Assembly: GCA_020847735.1 (NCBI GenBank)
Contig: JADLBL010000018.1
Coordinates: forward strand, 1-64,000
Direction of reading: 5' to 3'
From: Candidatus Eisenbacteria bacterium
GTDB taxonomy: Bacteria > Eisenbacteria > RBG-16-71-46
DNA length: 64,000 nt
Shown here: positions 56,786-64,000 of the stretch, one piece after another
Layout: every line of letters begins with the position of its first letter
How positions within the stretch are numbered: position 1 is the stretch's first letter
The notes under the pieces: generated by a model
What the model saw: only the letters and a program-made list of their open reading frames with translations
The model's database searches: none
Told to the model about the DNA's origin: nothing
Translations under genes and position numbers: made by a program

Positions 56786-57997
56786 ATGAAGACGACCGCC
56801 ACGCTGTTCCCGCGTGCCCGGATTCCCTACGGCACCTGGGGCAGCAGCTACTTTCCCGCCTGGCAGACGAGCGGCCTCGCGGAGGTGAACATCGGCCAGT
56901 TCGCCGGCGAGGCCGCCGCGCGCATCTACGGGATGCGCCGCGTGCCTAAGAGCGAGATCGAGTACATGGTCATCGGTTCGACCATTCCCTGGCACTGGAA
57001 GTTCTGGACCGCGCCGATGGTCGCGAGCTGCATGGGCGAGCGCCTCCCGGGCTACCACGTCGAGCAGGCGTGCGCGACCGGCCTGCAGGCGGTGCTGCTG
57101 GGCGGCGCCGAGATCGAGACGGGCGCCAAGGATGTCGTGAGCGTGCTGACGTTCGACCGCACGAGCGATTCGCCGGTGGGCGTCTTCCCCGAGCGCCGCG
57201 CGCACCAGCGCACGCACGCGATCGCCGACGTGTGGGACAACTTCGGGTTCGATCCCGCCACCGGCCGGGCGATGATCTCCGCCGCCGGCATGACCGCCCG
57301 CAAGTACAAGGTGGACCGCCGCGAGTGCGACGACATCGCCTACTGCCGCCACGAGCAGTACTGGAAGGCGAAGGACTCGGGCTTTCTCGACAAGGTGCTG
57401 GTGCCGCTCGATCTGCTCAACGTGGCGGGCAGGCCGCTCGGCCGCGTGGACGAGGACAAGGGCGTCCGCCGAATCTCGCTCGGCTCGCTGCGCGCGCAGC
57501 GCGAGCTGGACACGTGCGTGACGAGCGGCGGGCAGACGCACGCCTCCGACGGCATGGCCACGTTGCTGGTGACGAGCCCCGAGAAGGCGCGCGAGCTGTC
57601 GAAACGGCCCGAGATCGAGATCCGCTTCGTGGGCAAGGCCGAGGCGCGTACCGAGCCGAGCCTGATGCCCGAGGCGCCGGCGCTCGCGGTGCAGAAGCTG
57701 CTCCAGCGCCTCGGCCTGACCATGAAGGACGTGAAGGTGGCGAAGAACCACAACCCGTTCGCCGTCAACGACGCGGTGTTCACGAAGATCACCGGCCACG
57801 ACTGGCGGACGCTCAACCAGACCGGCTGCCCGCTCGTGTGGGGCCATCCGCAGGGCCCGACGCTGACACGCGTGCTGATCGAGGCGCTGGAGGAGACCGT
57901 GGACCTGGGCGGCGGCTACGCGCTGGTGTTCGGTTGCGCGGCCGGCGACGTCGGCATCGCGGCGCTCTTCGAAGTCAGCGAGGGAGGTGCGCGATGA
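56786..57997 (+). CDS. Thiolase family protein (acetyl-CoA acyltransferase-like)
   Basis: 403 aa. Nucleophile Cys96 (EQACATGLQAV), His354 (GHPQGPT) and Cys384 (GCAAGDVG) match the thiolase triad with the usual spacing (about 258 and 30 residues), while NHNPFAVND at 321-329 replaces the NEAFA loop. It should cleave or form the C-C bond of 3-ketoacyl-CoA. The substrate is unknown; the divergent loops (IPWHWKFWTAPM near 70) suggest an unusual acyl group. The ATG has GAGGAAC about 5 nt upstream. Its stop overlaps the ATG of the 3HCDH/ECH fusion (ATGA), so the two enzymes are made together. Confidence 0.9.
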   Translation: MKTTATLFPRARIPYGTWGSSYFPAWQTSGLAEVNIGQFAGEAAARIYGMRRVPKSEIEYMVIGSTIPWHWKFWTAPMVASCMGERLPGYHVEQACATGLQAVLLGGAEIETGAKDVVSVLTFDRTSDSPVGVFPERRAHQRTHAIADVWDNFGFDPATGRAMISAAGMTARKYKVDRRECDDIAYCRHEQYWKAKDSGFLDKVLVPLDLLNVAGRPLGRVDEDKGVRRISLGSLRAQRELDTCVTSGGQTHASDGMATLLVTSPEKARELSKRPEIEIRFVGKAEARTEPSLMPEAPALAVQKLLQRLGLTMKDVKVAKNHNPFAVNDAVFTKITGHDWRTLNQTGCPLVWGHPQGPTLTRVLIEALEETVDLGGGYALVFGCAAGDVGIAALFEVSEGGAR

Positions 57998-60117
57998 GCG
58001 CGACGACGAAGGACCCGGTCGGCGCGAAAGTGACCTCGCTGCGCCGCGACACGCTGGAGACCCTGGGGCTCGGCACGGTGCTCGAGATGTTCCGCAACGG
58101 CCGCGCGCCCGCCGACGCCGAATCGCTGGTCGAGAAGGTCTTCGGCCCGAAACACGACCGCGGCTCGCTCGTCGTCTCGGGCGCGAGCGGCATCGTCGGC
58201 GCCGGCAAGACCATGCAGCTCGGCTCGCGGCTCGAGCCGTTCGGCGTGCGGGTCGTGGCGCTCGACTTCCCCGGCGCGCCGGACGGCATCGGCAGGCAAT
58301 ATCCCGGGCTCGTTGCCGCGTTCGGCCCGGCCGGCGCCGCGCGGATCATGGGCAACATCGTGCGGCTCACGTACGACGGAAAGTCGCTGCCGCCGGAGCT
58401 CAAGGGCCTCAAGCCTCGCTTCCTGCTCGAGGCGATCCCCGAGATCCTCGAGGTCAAGCGCGCCCACTACGCGCTCTTCCGCCAGAGCTTCCCGGGCATC
58501 GAGATCCGCTCCGTCACGTCGGGCTTTCCGGCGAGGGAGCTGGGCGTCGGCGTCGCGCACCCGGCGTTCCCGCACGAGATCAACAAGATGTGGGAGATCG
58601 TCGAGCACGAGCCCTCGGCGGTGACGCAGCTGCTGTGGGCGCTCGGCCTCGTGCCCGTGCCGGTCAGCGACGACTGGTCGTTCGTCCTCGACGTGCTGTT
58701 CTGCGGCGTCACGCACGCGGGGCTGCAGGTCCACCGGCGCACGAACCTGCCGTTCTGGAAACTCGACAAGCTCACGCGCCGCCTGATCGGCCCCAACCCG
58801 TTCCGCGCGCACGACGCGATCGGCAGCAAGGGCGCCGACTTCCTCACCTGGTCGTGCCTGCACCACCTCTCGGAACACTACGGCGCGCTCTTCACGCCCA
58901 CGCCCGAGCTGGTCGAGCGCAAGGAGACCGGCCAGGCGTGGTATCCGCCCGATCACTTCCGGCCGCTCGTGGACTGGAAGCTGTCGGCCACCGAGACGCA
59001 GGAGTTCGAGGCCGCCATGCTCGGACCGATCGTGCAGATGACCGCGCTGATGCTGCATGAGCGGCGCGCCGAGCTGCCGCTGCTGAACGCGATCGGCGAG
59101 TCGTGCGCGCAGTTCCGCCGCGGCGCGGTCGCCATGGTGCGCGAGCTGGGATCCGAGAGGGCGAAAGCCCTGGTCGCCGCCTACCACGAGCAGAACCCCG
59201 CGGCCGCGCAGAGCGCGTGGCACCCGCGGGCACTCGACGACATGAGCGGGCCCGCGTGGCGGCAGCTCTACGTCAACGCCGAGCACGACGGCGCCGTCGG
59301 CGTCGTGACGCTGTCGCGCGAGAGCTACTGCTGGGACGTGGACCGCGAACTGAATCGCGCCCTCGACTGGCTCAAGGCCGCCGGTATCCGGCGAGTGATC
59401 GTGACCGGCGACTTCCACCTGAGCACGCAGATGGTGGGCGCGGACACGAGCGACTTCTTCCCCGCGCTCGAGAATCTCGAGCCTGGCCTCGCGATCACGA
59501 ACGGCTGGTCGAAGACGGCCAGGCGCTTCTGGGACGACTTCGAGACCAGCGTCGCGTTCGTCGGCGGCAAGCGCTGCCTGGGCGGCATGTACGAGCTGCT
59601 CATGCACGCGCACTTCGTGGTCACCGTGGACGACGCGCGCCTGGGCTGGCCCGAGGTGAACCTGCCCGTCGTGCCCGGCATGGAAGGCTGCCACTGGCCG
59701 TTCCGCCGCGCCGCCAAGGAACACTGGCCGAAGCTCGCGCACGCGCTGCTCTCGGGCGAGGCGGTCAAGGCGAAGGACGCCGTCGGCTGGCTGGTGGACG
59801 CCGCCGAGCCGCTGGACCGCGCGCTCGCCACGGCGTGGGCGCTGGCGAGCGGATCGCGCACGGACATCGCCCGCCGCCCGCTCGCGGCCGGACCGCTCGC
59901 CGGCGTGCCGACCTCCCCGCCGGCGCTCGCCGCGCCGGACGACCCGCTCGTCGAAGCAGGCCGCGCCGGGATCGTCGCGTGCATGACCGCCGCGTGCGGG
60001 ACGACCGCCACCGAGGCCCTGGCGCTGCAGGCGAAGCTCGCCGCCGAGTTCCTCGCCTCGAAGGCCTGCCGCGACGGCCGCGTGGGCCAGGAGGCGGCAA
60101 GGGTGATGACGGTGTAG
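57994..60117 (+). CDS. Reverse-order 3-hydroxyacyl-CoA dehydrogenase / enoyl-CoA hydratase fusion
   Basis: 707 aa. The N-terminal half (about 55-400) is a divergent 3-hydroxyacyl-CoA dehydrogenase: the nucleotide loop is GASGIVGAG (63-71), and His189 with Glu201 keep the 12-residue spacing of the catalytic dyad. The C-terminal part (about 425-640) is a crotonase domain with both catalytic glutamates, Glu534 (GGMYELL) and Glu554 (GWPEVNLP), 20 residues apart as in enoyl-CoA hydratase. FadB-type enzymes have the opposite order; dehydrogenase-first fusions are known in archaea such as Metallosphaera. GGGAGG precedes the ATG, which overlaps the thiolase stop. Together they could carry three beta-oxidation steps. 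Confidence 0.85.
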   Translation: MSATTKDPVGAKVTSLRRDTLETLGLGTVLEMFRNGRAPADAESLVEKVFGPKHDRGSLVVSGASGIVGAGKTMQLGSRLEPFGVRVVALDFPGAPDGIGRQYPGLVAAFGPAGAARIMGNIVRLTYDGKSLPPELKGLKPRFLLEAIPEILEVKRAHYALFRQSFPGIEIRSVTSGFPARELGVGVAHPAFPHEINKMWEIVEHEPSAVTQLLWALGLVPVPVSDDWSFVLDVLFCGVTHAGLQVHRRTNLPFWKLDKLTRRLIGPNPFRAHDAIGSKGADFLTWSCLHHLSEHYGALFTPTPELVERKETGQAWYPPDHFRPLVDWKLSATETQEFEAAMLGPIVQMTALMLHERRAELPLLNAIGESCAQFRRGAVAMVRELGSERAKALVAAYHEQNPAAAQSAWHPRALDDMSGPAWRQLYVNAEHDGAVGVVTLSRESYCWDVDRELNRALDWLKAAGIRRVIVTGDFHLSTQMVGADTSDFFPALENLEPGLAITNGWSKTARRFWDDFETSVAFVGGKRCLGGMYELLMHAHFVVTVDDARLGWPEVNLPVVPGMEGCHWPFRRAAKEHWPKLAHALLSGEAVKAKDAVGWLVDAAEPLDRALATAWALASGSRTDIARRPLAAGPLAGVPTSPPALAAPDDPLVEAGRAGIVACMTAACGTTATEALALQAKLAAEFLASKACRDGRVGQEAARVMTV

Positions 60118-60199
60118 GACGGCGGCGAGACCCGACGCTCGGAGGGCGAAGCCGCGCCGCCCGCCGCGCGGCGCATTCGACTCGCCCGAGTGAGGCGAC

Positions 60200-60643
60200 A
60201 TGTACCCACTGATCCTCATGCTGCACGTGCTGGGCGCGACCGTCTGGACCGGCGGGCACCTGGTGCTCGCCCTGACGGTGCTGCCGCGTGCGCTGCGCGA
60301 GCGCTCGCCCGCGGAACTGCTGCGGTTCGAGGCGCCCTACGAGCGGATCGGAATGCCGGCGCTTCTGCTGCAGGTCGTGACCGGCGTCTGGCTCGCGCTG
60401 CACCTGATGCCCGACGTGCGCGCGTGGTTCGACCTCTCGAACCCGCTCGCGCGCGCCATCCTGACCAAGCTGGGCCTGCTGCTGACGCTGGCGCTGATCG
60501 CCGCCGACGCGCGGATCCGGATCCTGCCGCGCCTTTCGGACCGCAACCTCGTCGCCCTCGCCTGGCACGTCGTGCCGGTGACGATTCTCTCGGTGCTGTT
60601 CGTGCTGGTCGGGGTGATGATCCGCTTCGGGGGACTGGGATAG
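60200..60643 (+). CDS. CopD-like four-helix membrane protein
   Basis: 147 aa with four hydrophobic helices (about 3-25, 52-70, 85-102, 120-143). LMLHVLGATVWTGGH at the N terminus, with two histidines, is typical of the CopD/small heme- or copper-associated membrane protein group. GAGG lies 5 nt before the ATG. It follows the beta-oxidation fusion after 82 nt on the same strand and might share its transcript, though functional linkage is not obvious. Role in copper or redox handling is tentative. Confidence 0.75.
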   Translation: MYPLILMLHVLGATVWTGGHLVLALTVLPRALRERSPAELLRFEAPYERIGMPALLLQVVTGVWLALHLMPDVRAWFDLSNPLARAILTKLGLLLTLALIAADARIRILPRLSDRNLVALAWHVVPVTILSVLFVLVGVMIRFGGLG

Positions 60644-60893
60644 CCGCCGACAGGTGACGCCGCGACGGCGCCACTCCTCACGCCGCCCGGCACGACCTTC
60701 GACGCATCCATCGCGCGGGCCCGCCGATTCGCGCCGAAGGAACGCGCCAGGAGACTTTGCATGCGGCAGTCGTGAATTTGCGTGCTTCGCCCGTCATGCG
60801 AGCGTTCAATGGTTCGTACGGGAACGGTTCCACGGTGGGCCCGTGACGCCAGGCACCGCGAGCTCCGCTCCACTTGCGTCCGGAGGCAGTCCA

Positions 60894-63143
60894 GTGTCCC
60901 CAGGCCCGTTCATTCGCTCGTCCGTCGCGCTCGCGGGTGCGATGGCGCTCGGCGCGGCGCTTCTGGTCGCGCCGCTCCATGCCGCCGTCGTCTCATCGTT
61001 CGACGCGTCCGCCGAAGGCTGGCTCATCATCGGCGACAACAGCGCCAACTGGTCGGGCACGGGCGGCAACCCCGGCGGCTGCCTCGCGATCAACGATCTC
61101 GCCACGGGCCAGCTCAACTACGCCTCCGCGCCCGCGCGCTTCCTCGGCGACTGGAGCGCGATGGGCGGAGCCGACTCGCTCGCCGTGGACATCTACTTCG
61201 TCAACAGCTCGGGCGGACCGCTCTACACGAACCCCTGGCTCTTCAGCATCTCCGGCCCCGGCGGTTCGGCGATCGCGCGCGCGCCCTTCCCCGCCCCCGC
61301 TCAGGGCGCGTGGACGACCTACGCGGTGACGCTCGATTCGACCGTCTGGACGATGCAGAGCGGAACGTGGTCGGCGCTGCTCGCGCAGGTGCAGTCCCTG
61401 AAGGTCGCCGCCGAGTACGTGACCGGCGACGAGATCGTGGAACTCGACAACGCGCGCCTCACGCGCTCGCCCGCTCCGCTGTTCGTGCCGTGCGTCTCGT
61501 CCGTGTTCGCCGGCACCGCTCTCGAGGACTGGTCGTTCTCGAACACGAGCGCCTCGAATCCCGGCTCGGGCGGCACGGGGGGCGGATTCCTCAAGCTGAG
61601 CAACAGCGCGGCGCAGGCCGGGCGCGCCCTCGCACCGGCCCGCTATCTCGGCGACTGGCTGCCGCTCGATGGCAGTGGCGCGATCTCGTTCGACCTCCGC
61701 GTCGTCGTGGCGGGCTCCGCGGCGACGGGCAGCGGGGCGTTCGTGCGGATCAGCGGCCCGGGCGGCTCGGCGCACGTGCCGGTTGCGGCGGGCGATCTGC
61801 CGCTCCCCTCGCTCCTGTGGAAACGCTTCACGTTTCCGATCGCGGAATCCGCGTGGACGCTCGACTCGGGCACCTGGACCGGACTGCTGGCCGGGGTCGA
61901 GGAGCTGAGCCTGGACGCGAACCTGTTCACCGGCGCCGAGCAGATCGGCTTCGACAACGTGGGACGGCTGGGCGCCGCGTGCGCCCCGCCCGACGAGACG
62001 GTGACGCTGCACGATCCCGACGTGAGCCTGTGCTCCACGGGCGGACTGGTCGGCGTGGGCGGCCTGGCCCGCGATCCGGCGACGGGTGTGATGCACGCGC
62101 TCGCACGCGGGACCGGGTCCACCGACGGGGTCTATTCCCTGAACGGCCCGAGCGCGGGGCGGAAGCTGCAAACCTACGATCGCCCTGCAGGCCTGATCTT
62201 CACCCCGGACGGCGACGGGTTCGTGAGCGAGGACTACAGCGGGAAGATCTTCCGGTTCGTGGACGCCGAGTCGTCCATGGTCTGGGTGGATGGCATGCAC
62301 CCGGGCGACGACGATCCGTACGGCATGGCCGTTGCGCCGCCCGGCTTCAGCGGCTCCAACATCTCGCCCGGCGACGTGATCGTCGTGGACTGCGGCTACA
62401 GCGGGCCGGACCAGATCTGGTCGTTTCCGCCGGCGGCCGCCGCGTCGGAGCGCCTGCTCGCACCCGATCCGGGCAACGTGGACTGGTTCGACGTCGCCGC
62501 TTCCCAGGACGGCCGCGTGTGGGTGAGCGACGCCCTCGCGGGCGCGTCGCTCACGCGATTGTTCGCGGACGGCACGACGTCGCCGCTCACGCTGGACGCC
62601 ACGCTGGGCGACCCCGTCGGCCTCGCCTGGGACGGGCGCGAGGGCGTGTTGTATGTCGCCAGCCTCGCGCCTCCGGCGCTCTATCGGGTGGATCCAGTCA
62701 CCGGCGGGACCCGGCTGGTCGCGGACGGCTTCGCGAGTCCGGCCTACGCGGGTATCGAGGTGGACGAAAACGCGCGCCGCCTATGGCTCGCCGATGCAGG
62801 GCGGAACCGTGTTTACACGTTCTGCCTGCCCGGGACCGCGACCGAGGTCGAGGACGGCTCCCGGCCGGAGACGTTCACGCTTCACGCGGCACCCAATCCG
62901 CTGCGCTCGATCACGACGCTCACGTTCTCGCTGCCGACGGCGGCGAGGACCAGCGTGGACGTGTTCGACCTCTCGGGGAGGCGCGTCGTCCGCCTGCGCG
63001 ACGGTCCGCTCGCGTCCGGGGAGCATGCGCTGCGCTGGGACGGCCGCGACGCGGCTGGCCGCCCCGTGGCGCCGGGGCTCTACCTCGCGCGCGTCACCGC
63101 AGGCACCCGGTCGGTTTCCCGCCGCGTCGTGGTCTGCCGTTAG
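60894..63143 (+). CDS. Secreted protein: two laminin-B-like domains, propeller, sorting domain
   Basis: 749 aa. The GTG at 60894 is chosen because GGAGG lies 7 nt upstream and a signal peptide follows (about 9-33, ending PLHAAV). Two similar jelly-roll segments (about 35-200 and 205-365), each with FLGDWSAMGG or YLGDWLPLDGSG and a late WTxxSGTW motif, resemble laminin-B-type domains. A six-bladed NHL/SGL-like propeller follows (about 375-650; FTPDGDGFVSEDYSGKIFRF, DVAASQDGRVWVSDALAG). The FlgD/type-IX-like module ends the protein (VFDLSGRRVVRL, WDGRDAAGRPV, PGLYLARV). An ATG-less start and the domain order suggest an exported binding protein. Confidence 0.82.
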   Translation: MSPGPFIRSSVALAGAMALGAALLVAPLHAAVVSSFDASAEGWLIIGDNSANWSGTGGNPGGCLAINDLATGQLNYASAPARFLGDWSAMGGADSLAVDIYFVNSSGGPLYTNPWLFSISGPGGSAIARAPFPAPAQGAWTTYAVTLDSTVWTMQSGTWSALLAQVQSLKVAAEYVTGDEIVELDNARLTRSPAPLFVPCVSSVFAGTALEDWSFSNTSASNPGSGGTGGGFLKLSNSAAQAGRALAPARYLGDWLPLDGSGAISFDLRVVVAGSAATGSGAFVRISGPGGSAHVPVAAGDLPLPSLLWKRFTFPIAESAWTLDSGTWTGLLAGVEELSLDANLFTGAEQIGFDNVGRLGAACAPPDETVTLHDPDVSLCSTGGLVGVGGLARDPATGVMHALARGTGSTDGVYSLNGPSAGRKLQTYDRPAGLIFTPDGDGFVSEDYSGKIFRFVDAESSMVWVDGMHPGDDDPYGMAVAPPGFSGSNISPGDVIVVDCGYSGPDQIWSFPPAAAASERLLAPDPGNVDWFDVAASQDGRVWVSDALAGASLTRLFADGTTSPLTLDATLGDPVGLAWDGREGVLYVASLAPPALYRVDPVTGGTRLVADGFASPAYAGIEVDENARRLWLADAGRNRVYTFCLPGTATEVEDGSRPETFTLHAAPNPLRSITTLTFSLPTAARTSVDVFDLSGRRVVRLRDGPLASGEHALRWDGRDAAGRPVAPGLYLARVTAGTRSVSRRVVVCR

Positions 63144-63228
63144 CGCTCCCCGGAAGCGCCTGGCGTAACGCCTGGGCGCCGGGGAAGCCTGTCAGATCCT
63201 GCGACCCGATCCATTCGAGGAGAGCCTC

Positions 63229-64000
63229 ATGCGCATCCTTGCTGCTGTTGTCGCCTTCCTGCTGTTCGCCTCGAGCGCGACCCCCGTGCACGCCGCCTGG
63301 CCGAACAGCCCGTTCACGAACCTGCCGCTGTGCACCGCGGCGGACAATCAGGAGACCCCGAGGATCATCCCGGATGGCACAGGAGGCGCGATCGTCACCT
63401 GGCAGGACTTCCGCAGCGGCACGAACTACGACATCTTCGCGCAGCACGTGCTGGCGTCGGGTGCGGTGGATCCGGCGTGGCCGGCCGATGGCCGCGCGCT
63501 GTGCACCGCGGCGAACGACCAGAATCTCCCGATGATCGTCCCGGATGACTCTGGTGGCGCGATCGTCACCTGGCAGGACGGCCGCAGCGGTACGAACTGG
63601 GACATCTACGCGCAGCACGTGCTGGCGTCGGGTGCGGTGGATCCGGCGTGGCCGGCCGACGGCCGCGCGCTGTGCACCGCGGCGAACTATCAGATCTACC
63701 CAATGATCGCGCCGGATGGCTCTGGTGGCGCGATCGTCACCTGGCAGGACATCCGCAACGGCGGGTTTTACAACATCTACGTGCAGCATGTGCTGGCCTC
63801 GGGTGCGGTGGATCCGGCGTGGCCGGCCGACGGCCGCGCGCTGATCACCATGGCGAACAACCAGACTGACCCGATGATCGTCCCGGATGGCTCTGGTGGC
63901 GTGATCGTCACCTGGGAGGACTACCGAAGCGGCACGGTCAGCGACATCTATGCCCAGCACCTGCTGGCGTCGGGTGCGGTGGATCCGGCGTGGCCCACGG
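63229..64000 (+). CDS. Secreted tandem-repeat protein, 3' end outside the window
   Basis: The frame is open from the ATG at 63229 to the window end (257 codons). GAGGAGAG precedes the ATG; a signal peptide (about 1-23, ending PVHAAW) follows. From residue 34 the protein is a 57-residue repeat: LCTAANDQ, then MIVPDGSGGAIVTWQD, then RSGTNWDIYAQHVLASG and AVDPAWPADGRA. Three complete units and most of a fourth are visible. Repeats of this type occur in exported proteins of FCB-group genomes that often end in the same sorting module; the C terminus is not visible here. Function unknown. Confidence 0.8.
   Translation, partial: MRILAAVVAFLLFASSATPVHAAWPNSPFTNLPLCTAADNQETPRIIPDGTGGAIVTWQDFRSGTNYDIFAQHVLASGAVDPAWPADGRALCTAANDQNLPMIVPDDSGGAIVTWQDGRSGTNWDIYAQHVLASGAVDPAWPADGRALCTAANYQIYPMIAPDGSGGAIVTWQDIRNGGFYNIYVQHVLASGAVDPAWPADGRALITMANNQTDPMIVPDGSGGVIVTWEDYRSGTVSDIYAQHLLASGAVDPAWPT
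63328..64000 (+). repeat. 171-bp tandem coding repeat
   Basis: The segment beginning CTGGCGTCGG recurs at 63451, 63622, 63793 and 63964, exactly 171 bp apart each time. Long stretches are identical between units (for example CGGTGGATCCGGCGTGGCC), so the duplication is recent or kept uniform by recombination. The array runs out of the window. Confidence 0.92.

Noticed and set aside
54869-57847. 992-codon minus-strand frame opposite the propeller and thiolase genes
   Set aside because: No signal peptide or domain; two good genes lie on the opposite strand.
63328-64000. 171-bp repeats as a CRISPR or satellite array
   Set aside because: The unit is 57 codons long in one open frame after a signal peptide; it is a protein repeat.

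Overview
The window is very GC-rich bacterial chromosome with dense genes, many 4-nt ATGA/GTGA overlaps and several GTG, TTG and possibly CTG starts. At least six secreted proteins share a C-terminal FlgD-like/type-IX-like sorting module. With them come TPR- and propeller-fused Ser/Thr kinases, an ECF sigma factor of the kinase-associated type, delta-60 and FG-GAP propellers and an S46 dipeptidyl peptidase. This mix suggests an uncultured FCB-group lineage such as Candidatus Eisenbacteria or a Gemmatimonadota relative. That assignment is inferred from gene content; no rRNA or tRNA gene is present.

Layout. 1-3060: a gene-poor start with two less GC-rich hypothetical genes, then a secreted hypothetical and a strong terminator. 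3101-10546: UMF1-type MFS transporter, DUF2911 protein, aldo/keto reductase, DUF547 protein and a kinase-propeller. 10543-18114: a mobile block. A truncated IS1182-like copy, unidentified debris and a complete IS5-type element lead to one large DUF4011/SF1-helicase/Vsr-like-nuclease gene of the Hhe anti-phage type, followed by a complete IS1182-like copy in direct orientation. 18231-23549: ribA, an FMN reductase and the coupled set ppa-glpD-glpK. 23653-30032: two large secreted propeller proteins on the minus strand. 30172-33748: TPR kinase and ECF sigma factor, convergent. 33783-35838: a minus-strand three-gene operon (YbjN-like, alpha/beta hydrolase, MOSC). 36061-41697: MEMO-family protein, then the overlapping EVE-ligA-polX operon. 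41741-45169: P5C dehydrogenase and a secreted PQQ-type sugar dehydrogenase. 45353-52972: MSOX-type oxidase, YceI, S46 peptidase, DinB-like protein, ankyrin protein and a lipoprotein. 53413-56644: two secreted sorting-domain proteins. 56786-60117: a thiolase coupled to a reverse-order 3-hydroxyacyl-CoA dehydrogenase/enoyl-CoA hydratase fusion. 60200-64000: CopD-like membrane protein, a laminin-B-like/propeller protein and a 171-bp tandem-repeat protein cut by the window end.

How genes work together. glpD and glpK oxidise and phosphorylate glycerol next to a pyrophosphatase. ligA and polX are repair enzymes coupled to a probable modified-base reader. Thiolase plus fusion form a beta-oxidation-like module. 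The defence helicase-nuclease is bracketed by insertion sequences like cargo.

Promoter signals recur as TAGANT/TANNNT hexamers. In several genes the hexamer lies only 6-9 nt before an ATG that lacks a Shine-Dalgarno sequence, which suggests leaderless transcription; genes with a distant hexamer usually have a GGAGG-type site.
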